Positions 7,045 through 14,582 of a stretch of DNA of 19,593 bases are shown here, piece after piece; positions within the stretch are counted from its first letter, which is position 1; every line of letters begins with the position of its first letter. Source of the DNA: Actinomycetes bacterium (GTDB lineage Bacteria > Actinomycetota > Actinomycetes > Actinomycetales > Cellulomonadaceae). The stretch covers positions 1-19,593 of the forward strand of contig JAEZZV010000114.1 in assembly GCA_023418375.1 (NCBI GenBank), written 5' to 3'. A program made the translations under genes and the position numbers. Under the pieces are notes generated by a model that made no database searches, was not told where the DNA came from, and saw only the letters and a list, made by a program, of their open reading frames with translations.

Positions 7045-8469
7045 ATGTTCAGTTCCGCCGATGAGGTCATCGCCTTCATCAAGAAGGAGGACGTCAAGTT
7101 CGTCGACGTCCGGTTCTGCGACCTGCCGGGCGTGATGCAGCACTTCAACGTGCCTGCCCAGACGGTCGACGCCACCTTCTTCACCGAGGGCCAGATGTTC
7201 GACGGCTCCTCGATCCGTGGCTTCCAGGCCATCCACGAGTCGGACATGAAGCTCCTCGCCGACATCAGCACGGCCTACATCGACCCGTTCCGGGCCGAGA
7301 AGACGCTCAACATCACGATGTCGATCGTCGACCCGTACACGGACGAGCCGTACACCCGCGACCCGCGCCAGATCGCCGCCAAGGCCGAGGCGTACCTGAA
7401 GTCGACGGGGATCGCCGACACCGCGTTCTTCGCCCCCGAGGCGGAGTTCTACATCTTCGACGACATCCGCTTCTTCACGAGCCAGTCCGAGAGCTTCTAC
7501 CACATCGACTCCATCGAGGCCGCGTGGAACACCGGCCGCAAGGAGGAGGGTGGCAACCTCGGTCACAAGACCCCGTACAAGGGCGGCTACTTCCCTGTGC
7601 CGCCGGTCGACCACTTCGCCGACCTGCGCGACCAGATCTGCCTCGAGCTCGACAAGGCCGGGCTGCAGGTCGAGCGCTCGCACCACGAGGTGGGCACCGC
7701 CGGCCAGGCGGAGATCAACTACCGCTTCGACACGCTCGCCAAGTCGGCCGACAAGGTGATGCTCTTCAAGTACATCGTCAAGAACGTCGTGCACCGTAAC
7801 GGCCGCACCGTGACGTTCATGCCGAAGCCGCTCTTCGGCGACAACGGCTCCGGCATGCACTGCCACCAGTCCCTCTGGAAGAACGGCGAGCCGCTGTTCT
7901 ACGACGAGAAGGGCTACGGCGGCCTGTCGGACATCGCCCGCTGGTACATCGGCGGCCTGCTCAAGCACGCGCCGGCCCTGCTGGCGTTCACCAACCCGAC
8001 CGTGAACAGCTTCCACCGCCTCGTCCCCGGCTTCGAGGCCCCGGTCAACCTCGTCTACTCGGCGCGCAACCGCTCCGCGTGCGTCCGGATCCCGGTCACG
8101 GGATCCAACCCCAGGGCGAAGCGCATCGAGTTCCGCGTCCCAGACCCGTCGTCGAACCCGTACCTCGCGTTCGCGGCGATGCTCATGGCGGGGCTGGACG
8201 GCATCCGGAACCGGATCGAGCCCCCGGAGCCGGTCGACAAGGACCTGTACGAGCTTCCGCCGGAGGAGCACGCCGCCATCGAGCAGCTCCCCGCGTCGCT
8301 CGAGGAGGCGCTCGACGCGCTCGAGGCGGACCACGACTTCCTCACGGAGGGGGGCGTCTTCACGGCCGACCTCATCGAGACGTGGATCGACTACAAGCGC
8401 ACGCACGAGATCGACCCCATCCGCCAGCGGCCGCACCCGCACGAGTTCGAGCTGTACTACGACATCTGA
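7045..8469 (+). CDS. glnA: Glutamine synthetase type I
   Basis: A 474-residue enzyme that makes glutamine from glutamate, ammonia and ATP and acts as a cytoplasmic dodecamer. Length and sequence match GSI-beta enzymes. Visible signatures: the beta-grasp start with DGSSI (about residues 53-57), the metal-binding region GTAGQAEINYRF, the ATP-binding segment KPLFGDNGSGMHCHQS, and the substrate region NRSACVRIP. The adenylylation tyrosine is present as Y402 in KDLYELPPEE, so the enzyme should be switched off by GlnE, whose gene lies at the right end of this window. The start is fixed by AGGAG at 7031-7035 and by homology (MFSSADEVI). A GlnR-type site and a -10 element lie upstream. Its stop codon is part of a palindrome shared with the convergent deacetylase stop. 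Confidence 0.98.
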   Translation: MFSSADEVIAFIKKEDVKFVDVRFCDLPGVMQHFNVPAQTVDATFFTEGQMFDGSSIRGFQAIHESDMKLLADISTAYIDPFRAEKTLNITMSIVDPYTDEPYTRDPRQIAAKAEAYLKSTGIADTAFFAPEAEFYIFDDIRFFTSQSESFYHIDSIEAAWNTGRKEEGGNLGHKTPYKGGYFPVPPVDHFADLRDQICLELDKAGLQVERSHHEVGTAGQAEINYRFDTLAKSADKVMLFKYIVKNVVHRNGRTVTFMPKPLFGDNGSGMHCHQSLWKNGEPLFYDEKGYGGLSDIARWYIGGLLKHAPALLAFTNPTVNSFHRLVPGFEAPVNLVYSARNRSACVRIPVTGSNPRAKRIEFRVPDPSSNPYLAFAAMLMAGLDGIRNRIEPPEPVDKDLYELPPEEHAAIEQLPASLEEALDALEADHDFLTEGGVFTADLIETWIDYKRTHEIDPIRQRPHPHEFELYYDI

Positions 8470-8471
8470 CC

Positions 8472-8521
8472 TGCAGGTCACGTCAGGGCGGGCCCGGTCG
8501 AGCGTGGCCCGCTGACCTGCA
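8472..8521. terminator. Large hairpin after glnA, inside the deacetylase 3' coding end
   Basis: TGCAGGTCA (8472-8480) pairs with TGACCTGCA (8513-8521), and inside it GCGGGCC (8488-8494) pairs with GGCCCGC (8506-8512) around an 11-base loop; seven bases bulge on the left side. It starts three bases after the glnA stop codon. No U-tract follows. The structure works on both strands, but on the minus strand it lies before the deacetylase stop codon. Confidence 0.6.
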
Positions 8522-9176
8522 CACCCGGCACCCCGGTCACCGCACGGTGGCTGGGGTGCCGCGCGTCGGGGCTCGTCAGGGGCGGGGCGGGCCCGGCGGG
8601 CAGCGCGGCGGTCCAGCCCTCGGCAAGAAGCACGGGCACGACGCGCGCGACGGCGTCCACGGTGCCGGCGCGGTCGCCGCCGCCGTCGTGCAGCAGAACG
8701 ACGCCGCCGGGCTCAAGTCCGGCGCGGATACGGTCCACCAGCACGTCGGCGCCGGGCTCCAGCCAGTCCTCCACGGCCAGCTGCCACCCGAGCGGGACCA
8801 TACCCAGCTCCCCCGCGACCTGCGGCGTCACGCCCCATCGACCGAACGGCGCCCGGAAGTACGTCGGCGCGACGCCGGTCGCGCCCGTGATGAGCGCCGA
8901 CGTCTCGGTCAGGTCGGCACGCGCGCGGGTGGCGTCCCAGTCGCCCAGGTCGTCGTGGCGCAGCGAGTGGTTGCCCAGCGCGTGCCCGGCCTCCGCGATG
9001 CGCGCCGCGACCTCCGGATAGGCCCGCACCTGCTCCCCCACCAGGCAGAAGACCGCGGTCACGCCCAGGTCGTCGAGCACCTCGAGCAGGCGCAGGGTAT
9101 CCGGCGGGTTCGGGCCGTCGTCGAACGTCAGCGCGAACGTCCGACCTCGCGTCCCCGTGGTGGTCACCACGTCCAT
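8478..9176 (-). CDS. Polysaccharide deacetylase (CE4, NodB domain)
   Basis: A 232-residue metal-dependent carbohydrate deacetylase. The CE4 motifs are complete: TFDDGP (D19, D20), the zinc pair H70 and H74 in GNHSLRH, RAPFG (R108), the DW motif (D137, W138) and LLHDG (H163). CE4 enzymes remove acetyl groups from xylan, chitin or peptidoglycan. The upstream, translationally close xylanase gene favours acetylxylan, but this is inference. The ATG at 9176 is two bases after the xylanase stop codon, and GGAGGG (9188-9183) six bases upstream decides the start. No signal peptide or lipobox is present, which is odd beside an exported xylanase. The last 35 or so codons, beyond the domain, are proline-rich and overlap the two hairpins after glnA. 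Confidence 0.92.
   Translation of the reverse strand: MDVVTTTGTRGRTFALTFDDGPNPPDTLRLLEVLDDLGVTAVFCLVGEQVRAYPEVAARIAEAGHALGNHSLRHDDLGDWDATRARADLTETSALITGATGVAPTYFRAPFGRWGVTPQVAGELGMVPLGWQLAVEDWLEPGADVLVDRIRAGLEPGGVVLLHDGGGDRAGTVDAVARVVPVLLAEGWTAALPAGPAPPLTSPDARHPSHRAVTGVPGVQVSGPRSTGPALT
8527..8560. terminator. Second hairpin downstream of glnA
   Basis: GGCACCCC (8527-8534) pairs with GGGGTGCC (8553-8560), and CACCG/CGGTG (8538-8542, 8545-8549) pair inside with a small symmetric internal loop. It follows the first hairpin by five bases and could act as a back-up terminator for glnA. It also lies in the deacetylase coding sequence. Confidence 0.45.
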
Positions 9177-9178
9177 CG

Positions 9179-10306
9179 TCAGCCCTCCAGAGCGTCGGCC
9201 ACGGCGTCGTACGCCGGCTTGCGTGCATGGTCCTGCGTGAGCAGCGTCGCCGCACCCATCCCGGGGAAGAACGTCGCCACCCAGGAGTAGGCGTCCGTGA
9301 AGCCCCACACGGTGATCGACGAGCACCCCGCGACCGCGAGGCACCCGGCCACGACGTCGGTGTAGTACTCCGCCTGCCGCTCGAGGTCCTCCGCGCTCGC
9401 GCGGCCGTCGTCGAGGGGCACCCGGACGTCCAGCTCCGTGACGGCCGTCGCGAGGCCCAGGTCGGCGAACCGCTGGAGGTTCTCCCGCAGCCCGTCGCCC
9501 GGTGAGCCGTGCTCGAGGCTCAGGTGCGCCTGGGCGCCGAAGCCGTCCACCGGCACGCCGCGGGCGAGGAGGTCCGTCACGAGCGCCAGATAGGCGTCGG
9601 TCTTCGGGTTGACCCCTTCCGCGCCGAAGTCGTTGAGGAAGAGCTGCGCGTCGGGGTCCGCCTCGTGCGCCCAGCGGAAGACATCGTCGATGACACCCGG
9701 ACCGAGCTCGCGCAACCAGATGTTCTCCTGCGTACGCAGCCGACCGGCATCGTCGATGATCTCGTTCGCCACGTCCCACTGCTGGATCCGGCCGGCGTAC
9801 CGCCCGACGACGGTCGTCACGTGGTCGCGCAGGATGGCGCGCAGCTCGTCGGGCGCGTAGTCGCCCTCCTCGAGCCAGGCGGGGTTCTGGCTGTGCCACA
9901 GGAGCGTGTGCCCGCGCACGACCATGTCGTGCTCCTCGGCGAAGGCCACGATGTCGTCGGCGGCGGCGAAGTCGTACGTACCCGGCTCGGGGTGCACGTA
10001 CTCCCACTTGAGCTGGTTCTCCGGGGTGACGGAGCTGAACTCCGAGCCGAGCCGCTCCCGGTAGGCCTCGTCCACCTGGAAGGGGTCGTCACCGGCCCCC
10101 ACGTGCCCGCCCCCGGCCGCCGCGGTGCCGATCACGACGCCGTCCGGGGCGACGTCACGCAGTGGCCGGTCCGGCTCGTCCGAGCCGGGCGACGGGTTGC
10201 TCGGAGGCACCCCGTCCGACCCGCCGCAGGCCGCGAGGAGCGCCAACACCACCACCGCTGCCGAGCCCAGCACGCGCCGCCGGCAGGGATGCGACGGGCC
10301 CGTCAT
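9179..10306 (-). CDS. GH10 endo-1,4-beta-xylanase, predicted lipoprotein
   Basis: A 375-residue glycoside hydrolase family 10 enzyme that cuts the xylan backbone with retention of configuration. The signal peptide has a twin-arginine-like start (RRRVLG), a hydrophobic core and a lipobox LLAAC with C27 as the lipidated residue, followed by a Ser/Pro/Gly/Asp linker to about residue 45. In the catalytic TIM barrel, TPENQLKWE, the acid/base glutamate in WDVANEI (E182) and the nucleophile in TELDVRVP (E291) are visible. No carbohydrate-binding module is attached, so the enzyme is probably held at the cell surface rather than free. The ATG at 10306 is preferred to the GTG at 10312 because GGGAGG (10320-10315) is eight bases from the ATG and only two from the GTG. 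It heads a two-gene unit with the deacetylase. Confidence 0.95.
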   Translation of the reverse strand: MTGPSHPCRRRVLGSAAVVVLALLAACGGSDGVPPSNPSPGSDEPDRPLRDVAPDGVVIGTAAAGGGHVGAGDDPFQVDEAYRERLGSEFSSVTPENQLKWEYVHPEPGTYDFAAADDIVAFAEEHDMVVRGHTLLWHSQNPAWLEEGDYAPDELRAILRDHVTTVVGRYAGRIQQWDVANEIIDDAGRLRTQENIWLRELGPGVIDDVFRWAHEADPDAQLFLNDFGAEGVNPKTDAYLALVTDLLARGVPVDGFGAQAHLSLEHGSPGDGLRENLQRFADLGLATAVTELDVRVPLDDGRASAEDLERQAEYYTDVVAGCLAVAGCSSITVWGFTDAYSWVATFFPGMGAATLLTQDHARKPAYDAVADALEG

Positions 10307-10392
10307 CGGCACTCCCTCCCTCGGGGCACCGGCCGGCCGCCGCCGCCGGGCACGTGCCGATCATCGCGCACCGCGCCCACCGCGCACCCGAT

Positions 10393-10406
10393 GCCTCGCG
10401 CGAGGC
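10393..10406. promoter_or_regulatory. Perfect 14-bp palindrome between the xylanase and phosphatase genes
   Basis: GCCTCGCGCGAGGC is its own reverse complement with a central CG, the centre typical of LacI-family operators. It lies in the 140-base divergent gap, closer to the phosphatase start (41 bases) than to the xylanase start (86 bases). No regulator gene is adjacent. Such palindromes arise by chance more often in GC-rich DNA, so this is a candidate only. The cellobiose-regulator (CebR/CelR) palindrome is not seen in this gap. Confidence 0.35.
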
Positions 10407-10447
10407 TTCGCGTGGTCACCCGTGCCGGCCCATGGAAAAGTGGTCCC

Positions 10448-11962
10448 ATGGCCCACGGCACCGGGGAGGATCACGGCGTCGACGAGACGCTGGCCGCCCT
10501 GATGCGCTCGACCTCGATGGGGGTCGCCCGCGGCCTCGGCCCCACGCTGACGGCCGGCAACGACGAGCTCTGCCGCATCGTCGGCCGTTCCCCCGCCGAG
10601 GTGGCCGCTGGCCTGCCTTGGCGCGACCTGGCCCCGCCGGAGCGGCCCGACCGGCTCGTGGCGGCCGTGCAGACGGCTGTGCAGCAGGGCCAGGTCTCCG
10701 TGACCAGTGAGATCGTCCGCCCCGACGGGACACGGGTGCCGGTGCTGGTCGTCGGCCTGACGCTCCCGGGACCTGCGCAGCGCTGGCTCGCCCTGGTGGT
10801 GGACCTGAGCGACGAGCAGTGGCGGGGGCGGCTCGCCGACCACGAGGCCGCCATCGTCTCGACCCTGCTCGACGACGCGCCCATCGGCTTCGCGCTCTTC
10901 GACCGCGACCTGCGGTTCGTCCGGATCAACCGCGAGCTGGCCGCGATGAACGGCCCGTCGCCCGCCGAGCACATCGGCCGGTACGCGTTCGACGTCGTCC
11001 CTGGCGTGCGGGGCTCGGCGGAGCAGGCGCTCCGCTCGGTGCTCGAGACCGGCGAGCCCCTGCGCGATGTCGAGGTCACCGGGAGCACGGTCGCTGACCC
11101 GGGCGTCGAGCACGTGTGGATCGAGTCCTTCTTCCCCGTGCGGTCGCACCCGGCGGCCGAGGTCAGGGGGATCGCCGCGATCGCCAGGGACGTCACGCGG
11201 GTGCGGGCGCTCCAGCAGGAGCTGGCCCGGGTCACGGAGGAGCAGCGGGCAGCCCTGGAGCAGCTCCAGCGTGCACTCCTGCCCGACACGCTGCCCGGCG
11301 TGCCGGGGTGGACCGTCGACGCGCGGTACATCAGCGCGTCCGACCAGGTGCGGCTCGGCGGCGACTGGTACGACGTCCTCGACGCCGGCGACCGGGTGGT
11401 CCTGTGCGTGGGCGACGTCGTCGGGCACGGGCTGACGGCGGTGGGCATGATGGCCCAGGCGAGGGCGGCCACCCGAGCGTTCGTCTCCGAGGGCTACGGG
11501 CCCGGTGAGGTGCTCACCCGGGTCGCCCGCCTGCTGCTCACACCCGGCGTGAGCGGGATGGCGACCGCTGTCGTCGCCGCCCTGGACCCCGCGACCGGGC
11601 GCGTCGAGTACGCGAGCGCCGGCCATCCGTACGCCCTTCTGCGCGAGCCGGGCGGGAACGCGCAGCTGCTCGACGCGGCGCAGGGCCCGATGCTCGGCGC
11701 GACGGCCCACGCGTACACGGGCGCGTGGACGACCGTCCCGCCCGGCGGTGCCCTCGCGATGCTCACCGACGGGCTCGTGGAGCGCCGGGGCGAGTCGTTG
11801 TCGGTCGGCTTCGACCGGCTGTCCGCGCTTCTGGCCCGCACGGACCTGGCCGACGGGGCCCCGGCCCTGGTGGACGCGCTGATCGCCGGCTCGCCGGGGC
11901 TCGGGCACCGTGACGACACGTGCGTGCTGGCAGTCGTGCGTGATCCCGCGTCCCACGCCTGA
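10448..11962 (+). CDS. PAS-PAS-SpoIIE (PP2C-type) serine phosphatase
   Basis: A 504-residue cytoplasmic signalling protein. Residues 15-120 form a degenerate PAS-like domain and 137-250 a second PAS domain ending in the typical IARDVTRVRALQQEL linker. A short coiled coil (about 253-280) leads into LLPDTLPG, the conserved entry to SpoIIE/RsbU phosphatase domains. The metal-binding residues are present: GGDWYD (D306, D309), VGDVVGHG (D323), LTDGLVE (D441) and RDD (489-490). Such proteins dephosphorylate anti-anti-sigma factors to switch on stress sigma factors. No anti-sigma, STAS or sigma gene is nearby, so its partner is encoded elsewhere. The ATG at 10448 is the first plausible start; the open frame upstream is antisense to the xylanase. 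It has no clear ribosome binding site. Confidence 0.9.
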   Translation: MAHGTGEDHGVDETLAALMRSTSMGVARGLGPTLTAGNDELCRIVGRSPAEVAAGLPWRDLAPPERPDRLVAAVQTAVQQGQVSVTSEIVRPDGTRVPVLVVGLTLPGPAQRWLALVVDLSDEQWRGRLADHEAAIVSTLLDDAPIGFALFDRDLRFVRINRELAAMNGPSPAEHIGRYAFDVVPGVRGSAEQALRSVLETGEPLRDVEVTGSTVADPGVEHVWIESFFPVRSHPAAEVRGIAAIARDVTRVRALQQELARVTEEQRAALEQLQRALLPDTLPGVPGWTVDARYISASDQVRLGGDWYDVLDAGDRVVLCVGDVVGHGLTAVGMMAQARAATRAFVSEGYGPGEVLTRVARLLLTPGVSGMATAVVAALDPATGRVEYASAGHPYALLREPGGNAQLLDAAQGPMLGATAHAYTGAWTTVPPGGALAMLTDGLVERRGESLSVGFDRLSALLARTDLADGAPALVDALIAGSPGLGHRDDTCVLAVVRDPASHA

Positions 11963-11986
11963 CGTCGGGTACCCGCGCCCGACGTC
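11961..11986. terminator. Bidirectional hairpin between convergent phosphatase and beta-propeller genes
   Basis: GACGTCGGG (11961-11969) pairs perfectly with CCCGACGTC (11978-11986) around an 8-base loop. It starts inside the phosphatase stop codon and ends five bases before the stop codon of the opposing gene, as expected for a shared terminator. There is no U-tract on either side. Confidence 0.6.
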
Positions 11987-11991
11987 GGCCG

Positions 11992-13470
11992 TCAGCCGTC
12001 GACCCAGACGACGGTCCGCCCCACCCACACCACGGGGATGCCGTCGACGGTCTGGTAGGCCGGCGGGAACACGAGGAGGCTCAGCTCGGCGGCTCCGGGG
12101 ACGGGCGCGGACCACAGGAGCCCGCCGTCGACCAGGCGGTACGCCAGCGCCGTCCACCGCCGGTCACGCACCGCCGTCACGACGACGGTGCCCGCATCGC
12201 TGAGGCCGGCCAGCTCGGGGTGCAGCCCCGCGACGGGGCGGGTCCACCGCTCGATGCCGGTGAGCGTCTCGTAGGAGGTGACGGCGTCGTCGCTCGCGAC
12301 GACCACGAGGCCGTCGCGCCGGGCGACGACGCTGCCGCCCTGCAGCGGGAGCCGCCAGAGCTCGACACCGCTCTCGGTGAGCGCCACCAGCGTGCGACCC
12401 TCGTCGGGAGTGACGAGCACCACCTCGGGCACGGAGCCGTCGCCGTCGGTCGGTTCCGCGAGGGCGCCGGAGAAGGCGATCCGGGGTTCACCGGCCCGGT
12501 CGTACCAGACGGCGTCGGGCAGCCGGATCCCCTCGGCCGCGCGGGACCAGGCCGCGAACCCCTGCGCCGTGACGACGACCTCGGCACCGTCGAGGACGGT
12601 GGACTCCTCCTCCTCCGTGGCGGTCCATGCCGCGACCACCCGCCCGTCCGCGGTGTCGAGGACGGCGGTCGTCGCGCCGTGCACCACGGCGAAGCCCTCG
12701 GCGTACTCCACCCACGCGTCGTGCCGCAGACCTGTCGAACCCGGCATCGGCACCGTCGTGGTCCAGTCACTGCGCCAGCCGTCCGGCGAGAGCCGCTCGA
12801 CCCGGACCAGCTCGCTCTCGGCCGTGGCGAGCAGCAGGTCGTCACCGTCAACGGCCCAGCCCGCGGCGGGTTCCACCATCTCGCGCTCGACCACCTGCTC
12901 GCCGGTGGCCACGTCGAGGCCGACCAGCGCGTCGGGTGAGATCGCGAGCTCCCCGGCGACGTGCGACGGGTCCCACCGCGGGGGCCGCCAGCACCACAGG
13001 GTGGCCGGCGCACCCGTGACGCCCTCGACGCAGCTCTCCGCCGCGCCCTGGGGCCCGAGGGGGACGGACCAGACCTCGCGCCCCGTGGCCTCGTCGAGCG
13101 CCCGGACGCGTGGCTCCCGCGTGCCGGTCGACTGCACGACGACCAGGCCCTCGTGCACGGCCAGCACCTCGTCCGCCGCGGCCGCCCAGACCTCGCGCAT
13201 CGGCGCGGCGAGGGCCCCGGGAGCCGCCTGGTCGTCGGTCGTCCCGCGAGTGGTGGCGACCGAGACGACCGCGATCGCGCCGAGCACGACGCCCGCGACG
13301 GCCCACCGGGCGAGGGTGTCGCGCTGACGCGTCGACCCCGGGCGGGGCGCGTCGTCGGCCGCGTCGGCACGAGGGTGCGGGCGCGTGGCAGCGCGCGGCG
13401 CGGCGCCTGCGGTGGCGTCGTCGTCGATCAGCTCGACCGGGACCATCCGGTTCTCGGGCAGCCTGCCCAC
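11992..13470 (-). CDS. Membrane-anchored PQQ-like beta-propeller protein
   Basis: A 492-residue protein with a polar cytoplasmic N-terminus (1-52), one membrane helix (about 53-74) and a large extracytoplasmic domain. The domain contains repeated units of the type 'ALDEATGREVWSVPL', 'GLDVATGEQVVE' and 'SYETLTGIERWTRPV', the outer-strand pattern of PQQ-binding-like (quinoprotein-type) beta-propellers. The ligands of a PQQ dehydrogenase active site are not evident, so an enzyme is unlikely; a scaffold or sensor role is possible but unproven. The GTG at 13470 lies seven bases after TAACGT (13483-13478, minus strand), suggesting a leaderless message; an in-frame ATG eight codons in is the alternative. 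The gene follows the Ku-PHP pair but is separated from it by a hairpin, so it is probably independent. Confidence 0.8.
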   Translation of the reverse strand: MGRLPENRMVPVELIDDDATAGAAPRAATRPHPRADAADDAPRPGSTRQRDTLARWAVAGVVLGAIAVVSVATTRGTTDDQAAPGALAAPMREVWAAAADEVLAVHEGLVVVQSTGTREPRVRALDEATGREVWSVPLGPQGAAESCVEGVTGAPATLWCWRPPRWDPSHVAGELAISPDALVGLDVATGEQVVEREMVEPAAGWAVDGDDLLLATAESELVRVERLSPDGWRSDWTTTVPMPGSTGLRHDAWVEYAEGFAVVHGATTAVLDTADGRVVAAWTATEEEESTVLDGAEVVVTAQGFAAWSRAAEGIRLPDAVWYDRAGEPRIAFSGALAEPTDGDGSVPEVVLVTPDEGRTLVALTESGVELWRLPLQGGSVVARRDGLVVVASDDAVTSYETLTGIERWTRPVAGLHPELAGLSDAGTVVVTAVRDRRWTALAYRLVDGGLLWSAPVPGAAELSLLVFPPAYQTVDGIPVVWVGRTVVWVDG

Positions 13471-13516
13471 GGCACTGACGTTACGCCCCGTCGGCGCCCC
13501 GCGTGCCGCCGAAAGG

Positions 13517-13532
13517 CCCGCCTCCTGGCGGG
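13517..13532 (-). terminator. Terminator after the Ku-PHP gene pair
   Basis: On the minus strand, directly after the PHP stop codon, CCCGCC and GGCGGG form a 6-bp stem around AGGA, followed by CCTTTC. The short T-run makes it the most classical-looking terminator in the window. It separates the repair genes from the beta-propeller gene. Confidence 0.5.
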
Positions 13533-13533
13533 G

Positions 13534-14559
13534 TCAGCGCCGCGAGGTCCAGGCGAGCAACCGCTCCACCGGCCAGGTGGTCACCACCCGGTCGTGCTCG
13601 ACCCCGTGCGCCGCGAGCCGCTCGCAGCCGTCGGCCAGCCAGTCCAGCTCACCGGGCGCGTGCGCGTCGGTGTCGATCGTGAACAGGCAGCCCGCCGCCG
13701 CCGCGACGGCGATGAGGTCGTCGGGCGGGTCCTGCCGCTCGGGCTGGCAGTTGACCTCGACGGCGACCTGGTGGCGGGCGCACGCGGCGAAGACGGCCTC
13801 GGCGTCGAACGTGCTCTGCGGCCGCTCCCGTCCGCGGACCTTGCGGCCGGTGCAGTGGCCGAGCACGTCGGTCCACGGCTGCTCGACCGCCGCGACCATC
13901 CGCCGCGTCATCGCCGGCGCATCCATGCGCAGCTTCGAGTGCACCGACGCGACCACCACGTCGAGCCGGGCGAGGAGGCCCGGCTCCTGGTCGAGCGTGC
14001 CGTCGTCGAAGATGTCCACCTCGATCCCGCGCAGCAGCCGGAAGGGCGCGAGAGTGGCGTTGGTCGCCTCGACGAGCTCGAGCTGCGCGCGCAACCGCGC
14101 CGGGGACAGCCCGTTCGCCACCGTCAGACGCGGCGAGTGGTCGGTGATGGCGAGGTACTCGTGCCCGGCCTCGACGGCAGCGGCCGCCATGTCCGCCAGC
14201 GGCGCGACGCCGTCGCTCGCGTCGGTATGCGCGTGCAGGTCACCACGGATCGCCGCCCGCAACGCCCGGCCCGGCGCCGTCGACGGCGGTGCCTCGCCGT
14301 CCAGGCCCGCCAGGACGGCCGGGACCTCGCCGGCCAGGACCGTCGCGATGACCTCGGCCGTGCTGCCGCCGACGCCGGGCAGGTCGCGGAACCGGCCCTC
14401 GCGCGCGCGGGCCGCCCACTCCTCCGGCGGCAGGCCGCGCACGACGTCCCCCGCCCGTCGATAGGCCTGCGAGCGGAAGCGCGACTCGGCGCGGCGCTCG
14501 AGCCGCTGCGCGATCCGGTGCAGCGCACGGACGACGTCGTGCTGGGTGGGCATGGCCAT
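13534..14559 (-). CDS. Helix-hairpin-helix plus PHP-domain protein (PolX-like without polymerase)
   Basis: A 341-residue protein. Residues 5-45 resemble the 8-kDa helical domain of family X polymerases (FRSQAYRRAGDVVRGL), 58-75 is a helix-hairpin-helix (LPGVGGSTAEVIATVL), and 105-330 is a PHP metal-dependent phosphoesterase domain. PHP metal ligands are visible: DLHAHTD (H109, H111), ITDHS (D140, H141), GIEVD (E180), ASVHS (H207), LGHCTG (H235) and DTDAHA (D298, H300). The nucleotidyltransferase palm that lies between these parts in bacterial PolX is absent. PolX PHP domains have 3'-5' exonuclease or phosphatase activity on DNA ends. Ku is encoded 23 bases upstream on the same strand, so a role trimming ends in NHEJ is reasonable inference. 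No ribosome binding site is seen; ATGs at 14559 and 14553 are both possible starts. Confidence 0.85.
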   Translation of the reverse strand: MAMPTQHDVVRALHRIAQRLERRAESRFRSQAYRRAGDVVRGLPPEEWAARAREGRFRDLPGVGGSTAEVIATVLAGEVPAVLAGLDGEAPPSTAPGRALRAAIRGDLHAHTDASDGVAPLADMAAAAVEAGHEYLAITDHSPRLTVANGLSPARLRAQLELVEATNATLAPFRLLRGIEVDIFDDGTLDQEPGLLARLDVVVASVHSKLRMDAPAMTRRMVAAVEQPWTDVLGHCTGRKVRGRERPQSTFDAEAVFAACARHQVAVEVNCQPERQDPPDDLIAVAAAAGCLFTIDTDAHAPGELDWLADGCERLAAHGVEHDRVVTTWPVERLLAWTSRR

Positions 14560-14582
14560 GCGTCAGGCCGCGACCGGCCGCG

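Noticed and set aside
10349..10358. GGCACGTGCC palindrome upstream of the xylanase
   Set aside because: Ten bases with a CACGTG core are too short to be meaningful in DNA this GC-rich, and no regulator is indicated.
9509..10447. In-frame extension upstream of the PAS-SpoIIE phosphatase
   Set aside because: It is antisense to the xylanase and has the composition of a GC-rich shadow frame without any domain.
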